From contig DATLTB010000033.1 of the NCBI GenBank assembly GCA_035533815.1, forward strand, positions 1 to 5,250: a stretch of 5,250 nucleotides of DNA, given 5' to 3'. This document shows positions 1 to 5,250 of the stretch, piece by piece. The notes under the pieces were generated by a model that made no database searches, had not been told where the DNA came from, and worked only from the letters and a program-made list of their open reading frames with translations. Both the position numbers and the translations under genes were made by a program. Each line of letters opens with the position of its first letter. The first letter of the stretch is position 1. This stretch comes from JANWKA01 sp035533815. Lineage in GTDB: Bacteria > Bacteroidota > Bacteroidia > Chitinophagales > Chitinophagaceae.

Positions 1-1383
1 TTAACTCATATCATCAGCCGGGCTGCCTATCCGGCCTCCGAACTGCATACCAGCAGGTGGATAAAGGAGAATTCCTCCGTTTGCGAACTGACGGGATACT
101 CCCGGGATCTGGTCACCAAAGACAAGCTATACATGATCAGCCATAGGCTGAATGATATCAAGGATTGGCTGGAGAAGCATTTAAGCAAGCGCACCAATGA
201 ATTATTCGACCTTGAGGATAAGATCATCCTGTATGATCTGACCAATACCTATTTTGAAGGCTCCATGCGCCGTAGCGCCATTGCCCGGTATGGCAGAAGC
301 AAGGAAAAGCGAAATGATGCCAAAATCGTCGTATTGGCTGTAGTGGTGAATATTGAAGGTTTTTTAAAGTATTCCCGGATCTTTGAAGGCAATACCGCCG
401 ATAGCAAAACAGTTGGCTCCATCATTGATCAATTGTCGGAGCGGACATCCTCCAATGGCAGAAATCCAATCGTAGTGATGGATGCCGGAATCGCTACGGA
501 TGAGAATCTGGCGATGCTCAGAACAAAGGGGTATGATTATATGTGTGTGTCCCGGTCCGGCATGACCAGATATAAGATCGACAGCCAAAGTAAACCAGTC
601 CGGATATGGGATAAAAAGCAGCAGCCTATCGTGCTGCAGAAGGTCCACGTGAAAGACAGTTCCGACACCTGGCTTCAGGTACACAGCCACGCCAAAGCGG
701 TAAAAGAATCGGGCATGAACAGCCGGTTCAGCGAGCGTTATGAGCAAGGGTTGCAACAGATACGGGAAGCCGTAGCCAAGAAAGGCGGTACTAAGACAGC
801 CCAGAAGGTATGGGAACGTATCGGGCGATTAAAAGCCAAATATCCCAGTGTCCATAGATTTTATGATCTGCGGGTAAAGGCAGACAAAAAAGGCATAGTG
901 AAAGACCTGACAAGGCCCCGAAGGAATGTTAAGAGCCGTGAGGGGAAATATTTGTTGAGGACAACGCTGGATCAGAACAAAGAATCGGTGCAATGGGCCA
1001 TCTATAATACCATACGTGAAATCGAGGCCACCTTCCGGGTACTGAAAACGGATCTTGACCTAAGGCCTATTTACCACAAGACAGATGAAGCGGCTATGGC
1101 CCATCTTCATCTGGGGTTATTGGCCTATTGGGTAGTCAACACCATACGCCACCAACTCAAGGGAAAGGGCATCAGAAATGAATGGCGGGATATCACAAGA
1201 ATCATGAACACCCAAAAGTTGGTAACCACCACCATGGTGACTCAATATGAGGAACAAATAATGATTCGTCAATGCAGCGAGCCTACCGATGAAGTGGCTA
1301 TGATATATAACGCTTTAGGGTATAAAATGCGGCCATTCACAAAGAAAAAATTTGTAGTCCCCCGCCGGAAATCAAAAACATGA
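1..1383 (+). CDS. IS1634-family DDE transposase, 5' end outside window
   Basis: This is a transposase that would catalyse cut-and-paste movement of its insertion sequence. The reading frame is open from the first base, so the true start lies left of the window; the ATG at 133 is internal, because the residues before it (RAAYPASELHTSRWIKEN, bases 19-72) are a typical IS1634 N-terminal segment. In window numbering, 460 residues are visible, and family members usually run to roughly 550-600. The RNase H-like DDE residues are present: Asp79 in YDLTNTYFEG, Asp161 in VVMDAGIA, and Glu342 in IREIEATFRVLK with Lys349 seven residues on. The LDLRPIYHK and AHLHLGLLAYWVVNTIR blocks that follow the Glu, and the IMNTQKLVTTT block near the C-terminus, are also characteristic. 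No internal stop or frameshift is seen, so the visible part appears intact. The family call is from recognition of these motifs, not a search. Confidence 0.93.
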   Translation, partial: LTHIISRAAYPASELHTSRWIKENSSVCELTGYSRDLVTKDKLYMISHRLNDIKDWLEKHLSKRTNELFDLEDKIILYDLTNTYFEGSMRRSAIARYGRSKEKRNDAKIVVLAVVVNIEGFLKYSRIFEGNTADSKTVGSIIDQLSERTSSNGRNPIVVMDAGIATDENLAMLRTKGYDYMCVSRSGMTRYKIDSQSKPVRIWDKKQQPIVLQKVHVKDSSDTWLQVHSHAKAVKESGMNSRFSERYEQGLQQIREAVAKKGGTKTAQKVWERIGRLKAKYPSVHRFYDLRVKADKKGIVKDLTRPRRNVKSREGKYLLRTTLDQNKESVQWAIYNTIREIEATFRVLKTDLDLRPIYHKTDEAAMAHLHLGLLAYWVVNTIRHQLKGKGIRNEWRDITRIMNTQKLVTTTMVTQYEEQIMIRQCSEPTDEVAMIYNALGYKMRPFTKKKFVVPRRKSKT

Positions 1384-1407
1384 AAACTATTGAAAATCAA
1401 TGTTTTT
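1383..1407 (+). terminator. Possible weak AT-rich terminator after IS1634 transposase
   Basis: Immediately after the transposase stop, ATTGA (1389-1393) and TCAAT (1397-1401) pair around an AAA loop. The pairing can extend through a T-G wobble and, after one mismatch, an A-run (1383-1386) against a T-run (1404-1407). The 3' arm ends in TTTTT. The stem has little GC, so termination would be weak; the structure may be chance in AT-rich sequence. Confidence 0.3.
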
Positions 1408-1440
1408 CGTCCAAATAACTGCAATGTGGGCTAAGATTTG

Positions 1441-1606
1441 TAGCGTATAATTCTAACCCTGAACCATCAGAAAACTCTTTGTTTTGCAGTTCAGAATGTT
1501 TGTTGTATTTGTATTTATTTTCGGGTGTTCCGTTTAAAGCTTTGGATGATATCCCCGTCATTGTCAAGCCGAAGGGATAGTAATGATCTTCCTCTTGAAT
1601 ATTATT
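1441..1606. other. Non-coding gap between IS1634 element and lipoprotein gene
   Basis: No convincing gene is seen on either strand. An open frame on the plus strand from 1525 runs into the antisense of the lipoprotein gene and has no protein character. The stretch contains TTGCAGTT at 1484-1491, an inverted copy of AACTGCAA at 1417-1424, and a TATCCC (1550-1555) / GGGATA (1574-1579) inverted pair with an 18-nt loop. No terminator with a T-run is visible for the minus-strand lipoprotein gene that ends at 1607. Confidence 0.5.
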
Positions 1607-2170
1607 TCAGCGCACCTTTATTTTCATTATTCCATTCGTATCAATATTCAATTCAGCTTCCCTCCCAACATCAGTTAACGGTATTGAAATACTATATTCA
1701 ATTCTTATCCCATTTTTTTCCTTGGATAGAATTGGGGCTGTAACAATTCCATAGTGAACCAAACTTGAGTCAATATATTTTTCAAACATTGATTTTTTTA
1801 CAATAGTATCTAAGACTATTTTATGATTTACCTTATAATGGATTTCAGATTGAAAATTATGTGTAATAAATTCTTTAAGGCCATACATTTGAATATATTT
1901 CTCTGGCAAATTAATTGCACTATCAAAATCACAATAAAATCTAAAATGAATTGTCATAGTATCCCAATATGCAATATATGTTGTGTCAATTTTTAACACT
2001 TCGTTATAAGTGTTAAGGTAATCTGTCAGAATCCCGGATAGACTTTCATCAGAAGAATCCCCACTTGTATCTGTGATATAAATTTTACTTCCGGGGATAT
2101 TTTTTATTTGCCGAGTACAAGAAAAAATTAGTATGGTACTGACCAAAATAAAAAAAATAAATATTTTCAT
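1607..2170 (-). CDS. Small hypothetical lipoprotein (187 aa)
   Basis: I do not recognise this family. The N-terminus has Lys2, a hydrophobic stretch at residues 4-16 and a lipobox ending in Cys18 (LIFSC), so the product should be cleaved by signal peptidase II and lipidated on Cys18. The residues after Cys18 (TRQIKN) lack the acidic surface-export signal described in some Bacteroidota lipoproteins, so a periplasm-facing location is more likely. The mature part of about 170 residues is polar, rich in Ile, Asp and Tyr, with alternating hydrophobic stretches (for example residues 65-80 and 155-177) suggesting beta structure; no catalytic motif stands out. The ATG directly follows AATAGG with no spaced Shine-Dalgarno, as is usual in Bacteroidota. 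Codon use is much more AT-rich than the lactonase gene, which hints at transfer. An IS ends 66 bp upstream in the same orientation. That it is a real gene is well supported by the signal peptide; the function is unknown. Confidence 0.78.
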   Translation of the reverse strand: MKIFIFFILVSTILIFSCTRQIKNIPGSKIYITDTSGDSSDESLSGILTDYLNTYNEVLKIDTTYIAYWDTMTIHFRFYCDFDSAINLPEKYIQMYGLKEFITHNFQSEIHYKVNHKIVLDTIVKKSMFEKYIDSSLVHYGIVTAPILSKEKNGIRIEYSISIPLTDVGREAELNIDTNGIMKIKVR

Positions 2171-2191
2171 CCTATTAAATTTTAAGTAAGG

Positions 2192-2214
2192 ATTATACCT
2201 ATTGCCCGTTCAAA
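2192..2214 (-). promoter_or_regulatory. Possible promoter elements for the lipoprotein gene
   Basis: On the minus strand, an exact TATAAT (2197-2192) lies 21 bases before the ATG, and a TTTG (2214-2211) lies upstream of it. The spacing fits neither a standard sigma-70 promoter nor the Bacteroidota TTTG / TAnnTTTG consensus, so this is only a candidate. It lies between the IS end and the gene, so the insertion would have left it in place. Confidence 0.2.
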
Positions 2215-2237
2215 TATTTTTCAGCAGCTTGCTTAAG

Positions 2238-2248
2238 CCCTAACTTCC
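2238..2248 (+). repeat. Left terminal inverted repeat of the IS4-type element
   Basis: CCCTAACTTCC is a perfect inverted match to 3830-3840. Including the flanking base and TTAA, the two ends match at 15 of 16 positions. This arm lies just beyond the transposase stop codon (2253-2255). Confidence 0.85.
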
Positions 2249-2258
2249 CATTTTAGGG
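2238..2258. repeat. Subterminal hairpin at the left IS end
   Basis: CCCTAA (2238-2243) pairs with TTAGGG (2253-2258) around a 9-nt loop. The inner arm includes the stop codon of the transposase gene (TTA at 2253-2255 on the plus strand) and the outer arm is the terminal repeat itself. The right end has an equivalent 6-bp stem with a 9-nt loop. Confidence 0.6.
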
Positions 2259-3734
2259 AATAGGTAAGGTTATTTTCAATTTTTTAAGCAAATCGTTTGT
2301 AGCCTTTGTTGTTTCTGACAAGTGCCATTCCTCATTTATTTTTATTTTCTTTATCTCTGTCAATCTCATCATTAGATCCAAAGGGGAATAAATTTTTGTA
2401 AGCCGGTATTTTTTTAGCAGGTTAAAGGTGATATAGTACCACTGCATTGCGATAAAGTTAATAAACATCCAGGCCTCAATTGCAATATCGTTTTGCATAT
2501 AGGTTTTATCCGCGTGCAGTATGTTTTTGTAGGCATCAAAGAGCACCTCTATTTCATTTCTGGTTTTATAGTTTTCATAAGTATCCTCGGCAGAGCTATT
2601 CCCATTGGTAAGTAAGGAAATGGTTCCATATTGGCCCTGCCTGGAATGATACAGCTTGATTTGGTATTTGTCTGGATATTTTTCTATTCGCATCAGGTAA
2701 TCGCGTTGTTCTTCTGCTTTTAGAAAATCATCTATGTATACATACAGGGTACCAAAGGCCGTTTTCAAGGTATAATACCATATAATGCGCTTTTCAAATT
2801 GAAAATAGCCGTCTAAATGCTCGTATGCCACGCCCTGTTGTAATTTGGCGTAATCAATCAACGGGGCATTGCGGCGTAGGGGTACAATATAGGTGAGCCC
2901 TTCGGATCTCATCTCTTTGAGGTTCTTGTTGGAATAGAAACCCTTGTCCGTAATTACGGTCACCTCCTTTTTATCAAATTCCTTCAAAGACAGGCTGAAA
3001 GCCTTCACTTCACGGATATTACCAGGAAGGATCCGGTAATATAGAGGCATCCTTTGCTCCACCCCGTGAATAAACATGATATTGAGCTGGGGGTCAAAAT
3101 TCTTATTGTTGTTATACCCTACCTGAGGAAAGGTCTCCATCAGCCTGGACATGGAAGTCATGCTGCTCACATCAAACAAAACCGACCTTTTGTCATTATT
3201 CCAAAAGGCATTGAAATAATTTCTGATGGCCTCCCTTTGTTCCCCCAAATAACGGATGAATGTAGTGAGATGGTCCCTGTCCAAATTGACTTCGGGATAA
3301 AGCTCTGACAGAAAGCTGTGCCGAAAGCGGAATTCCATGTTCTTTAACGGAGATTGATACACAAACCGGCAGAATGTCATCGCTACAATTGTTTGCCAGT
3401 CCTCACTAAATTGCTCCTGCAAATGGTAAACACTGTCCTGAAGGCAGGATTGTAGAAAATGGGTAAAGCCAAATTCCCGCTGCCATACCTTACCGAACAC
3501 CAACTTTTTAGTTCTCAGCCTGTGCTTATCGCTTTGCACAAAGCCTTTTTCCGTAATCTTTCCCAAAATCCCAAGGGTCTTTTTTACAGGACGCTTTTTG
3601 TCGCTATCCCATTTACTGCTGATGGAATACAGGTAATAATGCCCCTTGATGTTCCTGACTTCAGTTCCGGGTCTTTTGTGCTTGAGTACCCAGGAGGGAT
3701 GGGGCGAGGGAGTGGAAGACTTTGATTTTTCCAT
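2253..3734 (-). CDS. IS4-superfamily DDE transposase (493 aa)
   Basis: This enzyme would bind the element's inverted repeats and catalyse strand cleavage and transfer. The N-terminal basic region (about residues 15-75, with the GHYYLYSISSKWDSDKKR stretch) resembles the start of IS4/IS1634-type transposases. The catalytic core shows Asp188 in VLFDVSSM, Asp263 in VITDKGFYS, and a complete YREK signature: Tyr389, Arg392, Glu396 and Lys403 with the expected 2-3-6 spacing. Between Asp263 and Glu396 lies an insertion of about 130 residues, as in the beta-strand insertion domain of this superfamily. The length is normal and no frameshift or stop is seen, so it is probably functional. The ATG at 3734 is the first in frame and directly precedes the MEKSKSS start; no Shine-Dalgarno is visible. 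An exact TATAAT on the minus strand at 3802-3797 could belong to its promoter, but no good -35 partner is seen. Confidence 0.93.
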   Translation of the reverse strand: MEKSKSSTPSPHPSWVLKHKRPGTEVRNIKGHYYLYSISSKWDSDKKRPVKKTLGILGKITEKGFVQSDKHRLRTKKLVFGKVWQREFGFTHFLQSCLQDSVYHLQEQFSEDWQTIVAMTFCRFVYQSPLKNMEFRFRHSFLSELYPEVNLDRDHLTTFIRYLGEQREAIRNYFNAFWNNDKRSVLFDVSSMTSMSRLMETFPQVGYNNNKNFDPQLNIMFIHGVEQRMPLYYRILPGNIREVKAFSLSLKEFDKKEVTVITDKGFYSNKNLKEMRSEGLTYIVPLRRNAPLIDYAKLQQGVAYEHLDGYFQFEKRIIWYYTLKTAFGTLYVYIDDFLKAEEQRDYLMRIEKYPDKYQIKLYHSRQGQYGTISLLTNGNSSAEDTYENYKTRNEIEVLFDAYKNILHADKTYMQNDIAIEAWMFINFIAMQWYYITFNLLKKYRLTKIYSPLDLMMRLTEIKKIKINEEWHLSETTKATNDLLKKLKITLPIP

Positions 3735-3818
3735 ATACCTAATTAGACAATATGCAAAGCAAATAAAAAAAATGCAGAAAACCTAATCCTGCACTGATTA
3801 TATTTAAAAAACCTATGG

Positions 3819-3839
3819 CCTAACGGTAAGGAAGTTAGG
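3819..3839. repeat. Subterminal hairpin at the right IS end
   Basis: CCTAAC (3819-3824) pairs with GTTAGG (3834-3839) around a 9-nt loop. The outer arm lies in the terminal inverted repeat. This mirrors the left-end hairpin in stem and loop length, although the loop sequences differ. Confidence 0.6.
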
Positions 3840-3840
3840 G
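3830..3840 (-). repeat. Right terminal inverted repeat of the IS4-type element
   Basis: GGAAGTTAGGG is the exact reverse complement of 2238-2248. It lies about 95 bp upstream of the transposase ATG and nine bases from the strong terminator hairpin outside the element. Confidence 0.85.
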
Positions 3841-3849
3841 ATTAATTTT

Positions 3850-3880
3850 AAAGGGCGGGAAAATCCCGCCCTTTCTTTTT
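3850..3880. terminator. Strong intrinsic terminator, 11-bp stem
   Basis: AAAGGGCGGGA (3850-3860) pairs perfectly with TCCCGCCCTTT (3864-3874) around an AAA loop. On the plus strand it is followed by CTTTTT (3875-3880), a good T-run. On the minus strand only the TTT of the stem follows the GC core, then AAAATTAA. Even so, the nearest genes that would need it are on the minus strand (the lactonase and the short ORF ending at 3879), so it probably works in both directions. It lies just outside the IS and would shield the element and the lipoprotein gene from lactonase transcripts. Confidence 0.85.
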
Positions 3881-3977
3881 ATTCCGAGGTTTTGTCCCTT
3901 GAAGTCCAGATCCGGACCAGGTCTGCATAAGCCTTTTTAAGCCAATTCCATGAACCCGGGGATGGATACCCTGGCAT
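3879..3977 (-). CDS. Possible 32-aa ORF or gene remnant after the lactonase
   Basis: This short minus-strand frame starts with ATG 19 bp after the lactonase stop and ends with TAA four bases before the terminator stem, where a gene end would be expected. The product begins MPGYPSPGSWNWLKKAY and ends IWTSRDKTSE; it has three Trp and a likely amphipathic helix (about residues 10-25), so it looks more like protein than random sequence. A TGA immediately precedes the ATG in frame, so it cannot extend upstream. It could be a real small protein, the C-terminal scrap of a lost gene, or chance. I do not recognise it. Confidence 0.3.
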   Translation of the reverse strand: MPGYPSPGSWNWLKKAYADLVRIWTSRDKTSE

Positions 3978-3996
3978 TCATAGGTCTTTCAAAGGG

Positions 3997-5157
3997 CTAG
4001 CTCCCTTCGGGAACAAGTTGAAGGCAGACGGCATGGGCGACCGGGATTCTTTCCGGGGTCGGAGTCAGGTTACCGGTTCGGACATCCCGGCGGAATACGA
4101 CGATATCGCCGCTGTTCTGGTGGCCGACCAATACAAACCTTCCATCCGGAGTGATCAAAAAATACCGGGGGGTCTTTCCCAGGGAGGAAGTGCTTCCTGC
4201 AAAGCTGAGATGGCCGTTCTTTGGATCGATCCGGAACCAGACCAGGTCGTTGAGGGCATCCCTGTTGGAGGCATACAGGAATTTTCCGTCCGGGGAACAG
4301 TGCAGGTCAGCCCCGGTGAAAGTCCCGGAATACCCCGCCGGAATCGTGGAAACGGTGGCTACAGTGGTCAGTTTTCCGGAATGGTAATCAAACTGGGTAA
4401 TGGTGCCTCCCATTTCCTGGATCAGGTAGACATACCGGTGGTCGTTGGAGAAAATGGGGAGCCGGGGGCCCCTTCCAGGCACCACAGTGGCATAAGGCGG
4501 GTTTCCCGCAACCAAATGGCCTGTGGCAGGATCCAGCTCATAGGTGAAGAGCCGGTCCAGCCCGAGATCGGAAACAAAGACATCCCGGTTGTTTGGGGCG
4601 ACCAGGACGCAATGGACATGGGGGCCTTCCTGCCTTTGGGGATTGAATCCATGGCCATGATCCTGAATATTGCGGGAGGCGGGCCCGATCCTTCCGTCCT
4701 TTCCCAGGGGAAACAGCGTGAAGCTTCCACTGGAATAATTCGCTACGAAGAGCCACCGGCCGGTATGGTCCGTGGTGATATTGCAGGGATCATCTCCCTG
4801 GGAAAGCTGGCTGTTGAGTACCCGCAGAGCTCCGGAATTCCGGTTGAAAGAATAAGCAAAGACCGATCCGCCCTTTCCCCCATGGGTCTCGCTGACCGCA
4901 TACAGGAAGCGGTGGTCGGGTGAAAAGTTGATGAAGGAAGGATTTTCGATCCCTTTTACGGCTCCTACCCAACGGGCACCCCCGGTGGATGGGTTAAAGC
5001 GGTACACGAAAATGCTGTTGCTGTCTGCCGGGCCATAGGTTCCTGCAAGCAGGAAATATGATTTTGGGTAAGGGTGGGTAGACTGGGCTCCTGCGGGAGC
5101 AATGGAGCCCACCAGCAACAGGAGAAGGCTTAAAAACGAAAGGGATCTTTTGGTCAT
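3997..5157 (-). CDS. Secreted lactonase-family (6-phosphogluconolactonase-like) beta-propeller
   Basis: The product belongs to the lactonase / YbhE-type seven-bladed propeller family (COG2706), whose studied members hydrolyse 6-phosphogluconolactone. Characteristic segments are NPSFINFSPDHRFLYAVSE (residues 72-90), VANYSSGSF (138-146), GHGFNPQRQEGPHVHC (168-183), VSDLGLDRLFTYELDP (195-210), GADLHCSPDGKFLYASNR (282-299) and GKTPRYFLITPDGRFVLVGHQ (327-347). The 386-aa length fits the family plus a signal peptide. I chose the ATG at 5157 because it gives MTKRS, a Leu-rich core and an Ala-Gly-Ala cleavage site (after Ala24); an upstream TTG at 5211 would put a polar tail before the signal. Export to the periplasm argues against a cytosolic pentose-phosphate role; related secreted Bacteroidota proteins are often simply called lactonase family protein or beta-propeller fold, so the true substrate is uncertain. 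The gene is GC-rich, unlike its neighbours to the left. No Shine-Dalgarno is visible. Confidence 0.9.
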   Translation of the reverse strand: MTKRSLSFLSLLLLLVGSIAPAGAQSTHPYPKSYFLLAGTYGPADSNSIFVYRFNPSTGGARWVGAVKGIENPSFINFSPDHRFLYAVSETHGGKGGSVFAYSFNRNSGALRVLNSQLSQGDDPCNITTDHTGRWLFVANYSSGSFTLFPLGKDGRIGPASRNIQDHGHGFNPQRQEGPHVHCVLVAPNNRDVFVSDLGLDRLFTYELDPATGHLVAGNPPYATVVPGRGPRLPIFSNDHRYVYLIQEMGGTITQFDYHSGKLTTVATVSTIPAGYSGTFTGADLHCSPDGKFLYASNRDALNDLVWFRIDPKNGHLSFAGSTSSLGKTPRYFLITPDGRFVLVGHQNSGDIVVFRRDVRTGNLTPTPERIPVAHAVCLQLVPEGS

Positions 5158-5177
5158 GGGCGTGTTTTTGTCGAAAG

Positions 5178-5249
5178 TTAAGGCACAGGCGCGGTAATTC
5201 CCACCGTCCAAAGGGGAACTTCAAGCTCCAGGCAGACCCCCAGCCCTGC
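5178..5249 (-). CDS. Possible C-terminal end of an upstream gene
   Basis: On the minus strand one frame runs from the window edge for 23 codons and ends with TAA at 5178-5180, 20 bp before the lactonase ATG. The visible residues include LELEVPLWTVGITAPVP, a plausible beta-rich protein end. If real, the gene would lie upstream of the lactonase in the same operon. The stretch is short and GC-rich, where open frames are common, and another frame is also open here, so this is weak. Confidence 0.3.
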   Translation of the reverse strand, partial: AGLGVCLELEVPLWTVGITAPVP

Positions 5250-5250
5250 T

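Larger units (their letters stand above)
1..1440 (+). mobile_element. IS1634-family insertion sequence, partial (right-hand end)
   Basis: This is the 3' portion of an insertion sequence carrying the transposase that fills bases 1-1383. The left end is outside the window, so terminal inverted repeats and target duplication cannot be matched. The right boundary is an estimate: the segment at about 1417-1436 (AACTGCAATGTGGGCTAAG) lies a few tens of bases after the stop, where the family's right inverted repeat is expected, and resembles IS1634-type ends as I recall them. The real end could lie some tens of bases to either side. Confidence 0.6.
2237..3841 (-). mobile_element. Complete IS4-superfamily insertion sequence, about 1.6 kb
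   Basis: The element has one intact transposase gene, perfect 11-bp inverted repeats (CCCTAACTTCC at 2238-2248; reverse complement at 3830-3840), and TTAA on both outer sides (2233-2236 and 3842-3845) with one base between TTAA and each repeat. TTAA could be a 4-bp target duplication or, because it is its own reverse complement, an extension of the inverted repeat. No longer direct repeat is visible in the flanks. The transposase stop lies within about 20 bp of the left end, leaving about 105 bp of leader at the right end. All features needed for mobility look intact. The exact family (IS4, IS1634, IS701-like or ISH3-like) is not settled by motifs alone. Confidence 0.82.

Noticed and set aside
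364..756. A 130-codon minus-strand frame within the IS1634 transposase
   Set aside because: It is antisense to conserved transposase coding sequence and shows no start signal or recognisable protein features.
133..1383. ATG at 133 as the start of the IS1634 transposase
   Set aside because: The frame is open to the window edge and conserved family residues lie upstream of this ATG, so it is internal.
3054..3725. Two plus-strand frames (3054-3308 and 3459-3725) opposite the second transposase
   Set aside because: Both are antisense shadows of an intact gene with all catalytic residues; no independent support.
1..3841. Composite transposon carrying the lipoprotein gene
   Set aside because: The two insertion sequences differ in family and orientation and share no end sequence that I can see, so they are unlikely to move together.
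4018..4923. A 301-codon open frame on the plus strand opposite the lactonase
   Set aside because: It starts at TTG, is antisense to a gene with clear family motifs and a signal peptide, and its translation is Gly/Pro-rich without domain character. Long antisense frames are common in GC-rich genes.
5158..5211. Upstream TTG start for the lactonase
   Set aside because: It would place 18 mostly polar residues ahead of a well-formed signal peptide. The ATG at 5157 gives Met-Thr-Lys-Arg directly before the hydrophobic core.
1..5250. CRISPR array, tRNA, rRNA or riboswitch
   Set aside because: No regularly spaced direct repeats, cloverleaf-like segments or recognisable structured RNA motifs were seen on either strand.

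Overview
The window most likely comes from a member of the Bacteroidota (Bacteroidetes), possibly a Chitinophaga-like lineage. The clues are an AT-rich lipoprotein with a type II signal peptide, the absence of Shine-Dalgarno sequences before the starts, transposase types common in that phylum, and a periplasm-directed lactonase-family beta-propeller. The placement is an inference from sequence style; no marker gene is present. Base composition is patchy: the lactonase end is GC-rich, the lipoprotein gene is strikingly AT-rich, and the two transposase genes lie between.

Layout from left to right. Bases 1 to about 1440 hold the 3' part of an IS1634-family insertion sequence; its transposase runs in from the left edge and has all three DDE residues. 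A short non-coding stretch (about 1441-1606) follows. A small orphan lipoprotein gene lies on the minus strand (1607-2170). Next is an apparently complete insertion sequence of the IS4 superfamily (about 2237-3841, transposase on the minus strand). It has 11-bp perfect terminal inverted repeats, a mirrored subterminal hairpin at each end, and TTAA on both flanks. Just beyond it is a strong 11-bp-stem intrinsic terminator (3850-3880), then a possible 32-codon minus-strand ORF, then a secreted lactonase-family (6-phosphogluconolactonase-like) beta-propeller gene (3997-5157, minus). The last bases may hold the end of a further minus-strand gene 20 bp upstream of the lactonase start.

The lactonase, the possible short ORF and the possible upstream gene share a strand and tight spacing, so they could form the end of one transcription unit closed by the terminator. 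The IS4-type element landed between that terminator and the lipoprotein gene, 66 bp upstream of the lipoprotein start and in the same orientation, so transposase transcripts could run into the lipoprotein gene. Two unrelated insertion sequences thus bracket one AT-rich lipoprotein, which looks like an accessory junction between chromosomal blocks. I do not see a new defence, regulatory or metabolic system here. The points most worth checking are the end structure of the IS4-type element and the small ORF next to the terminator.
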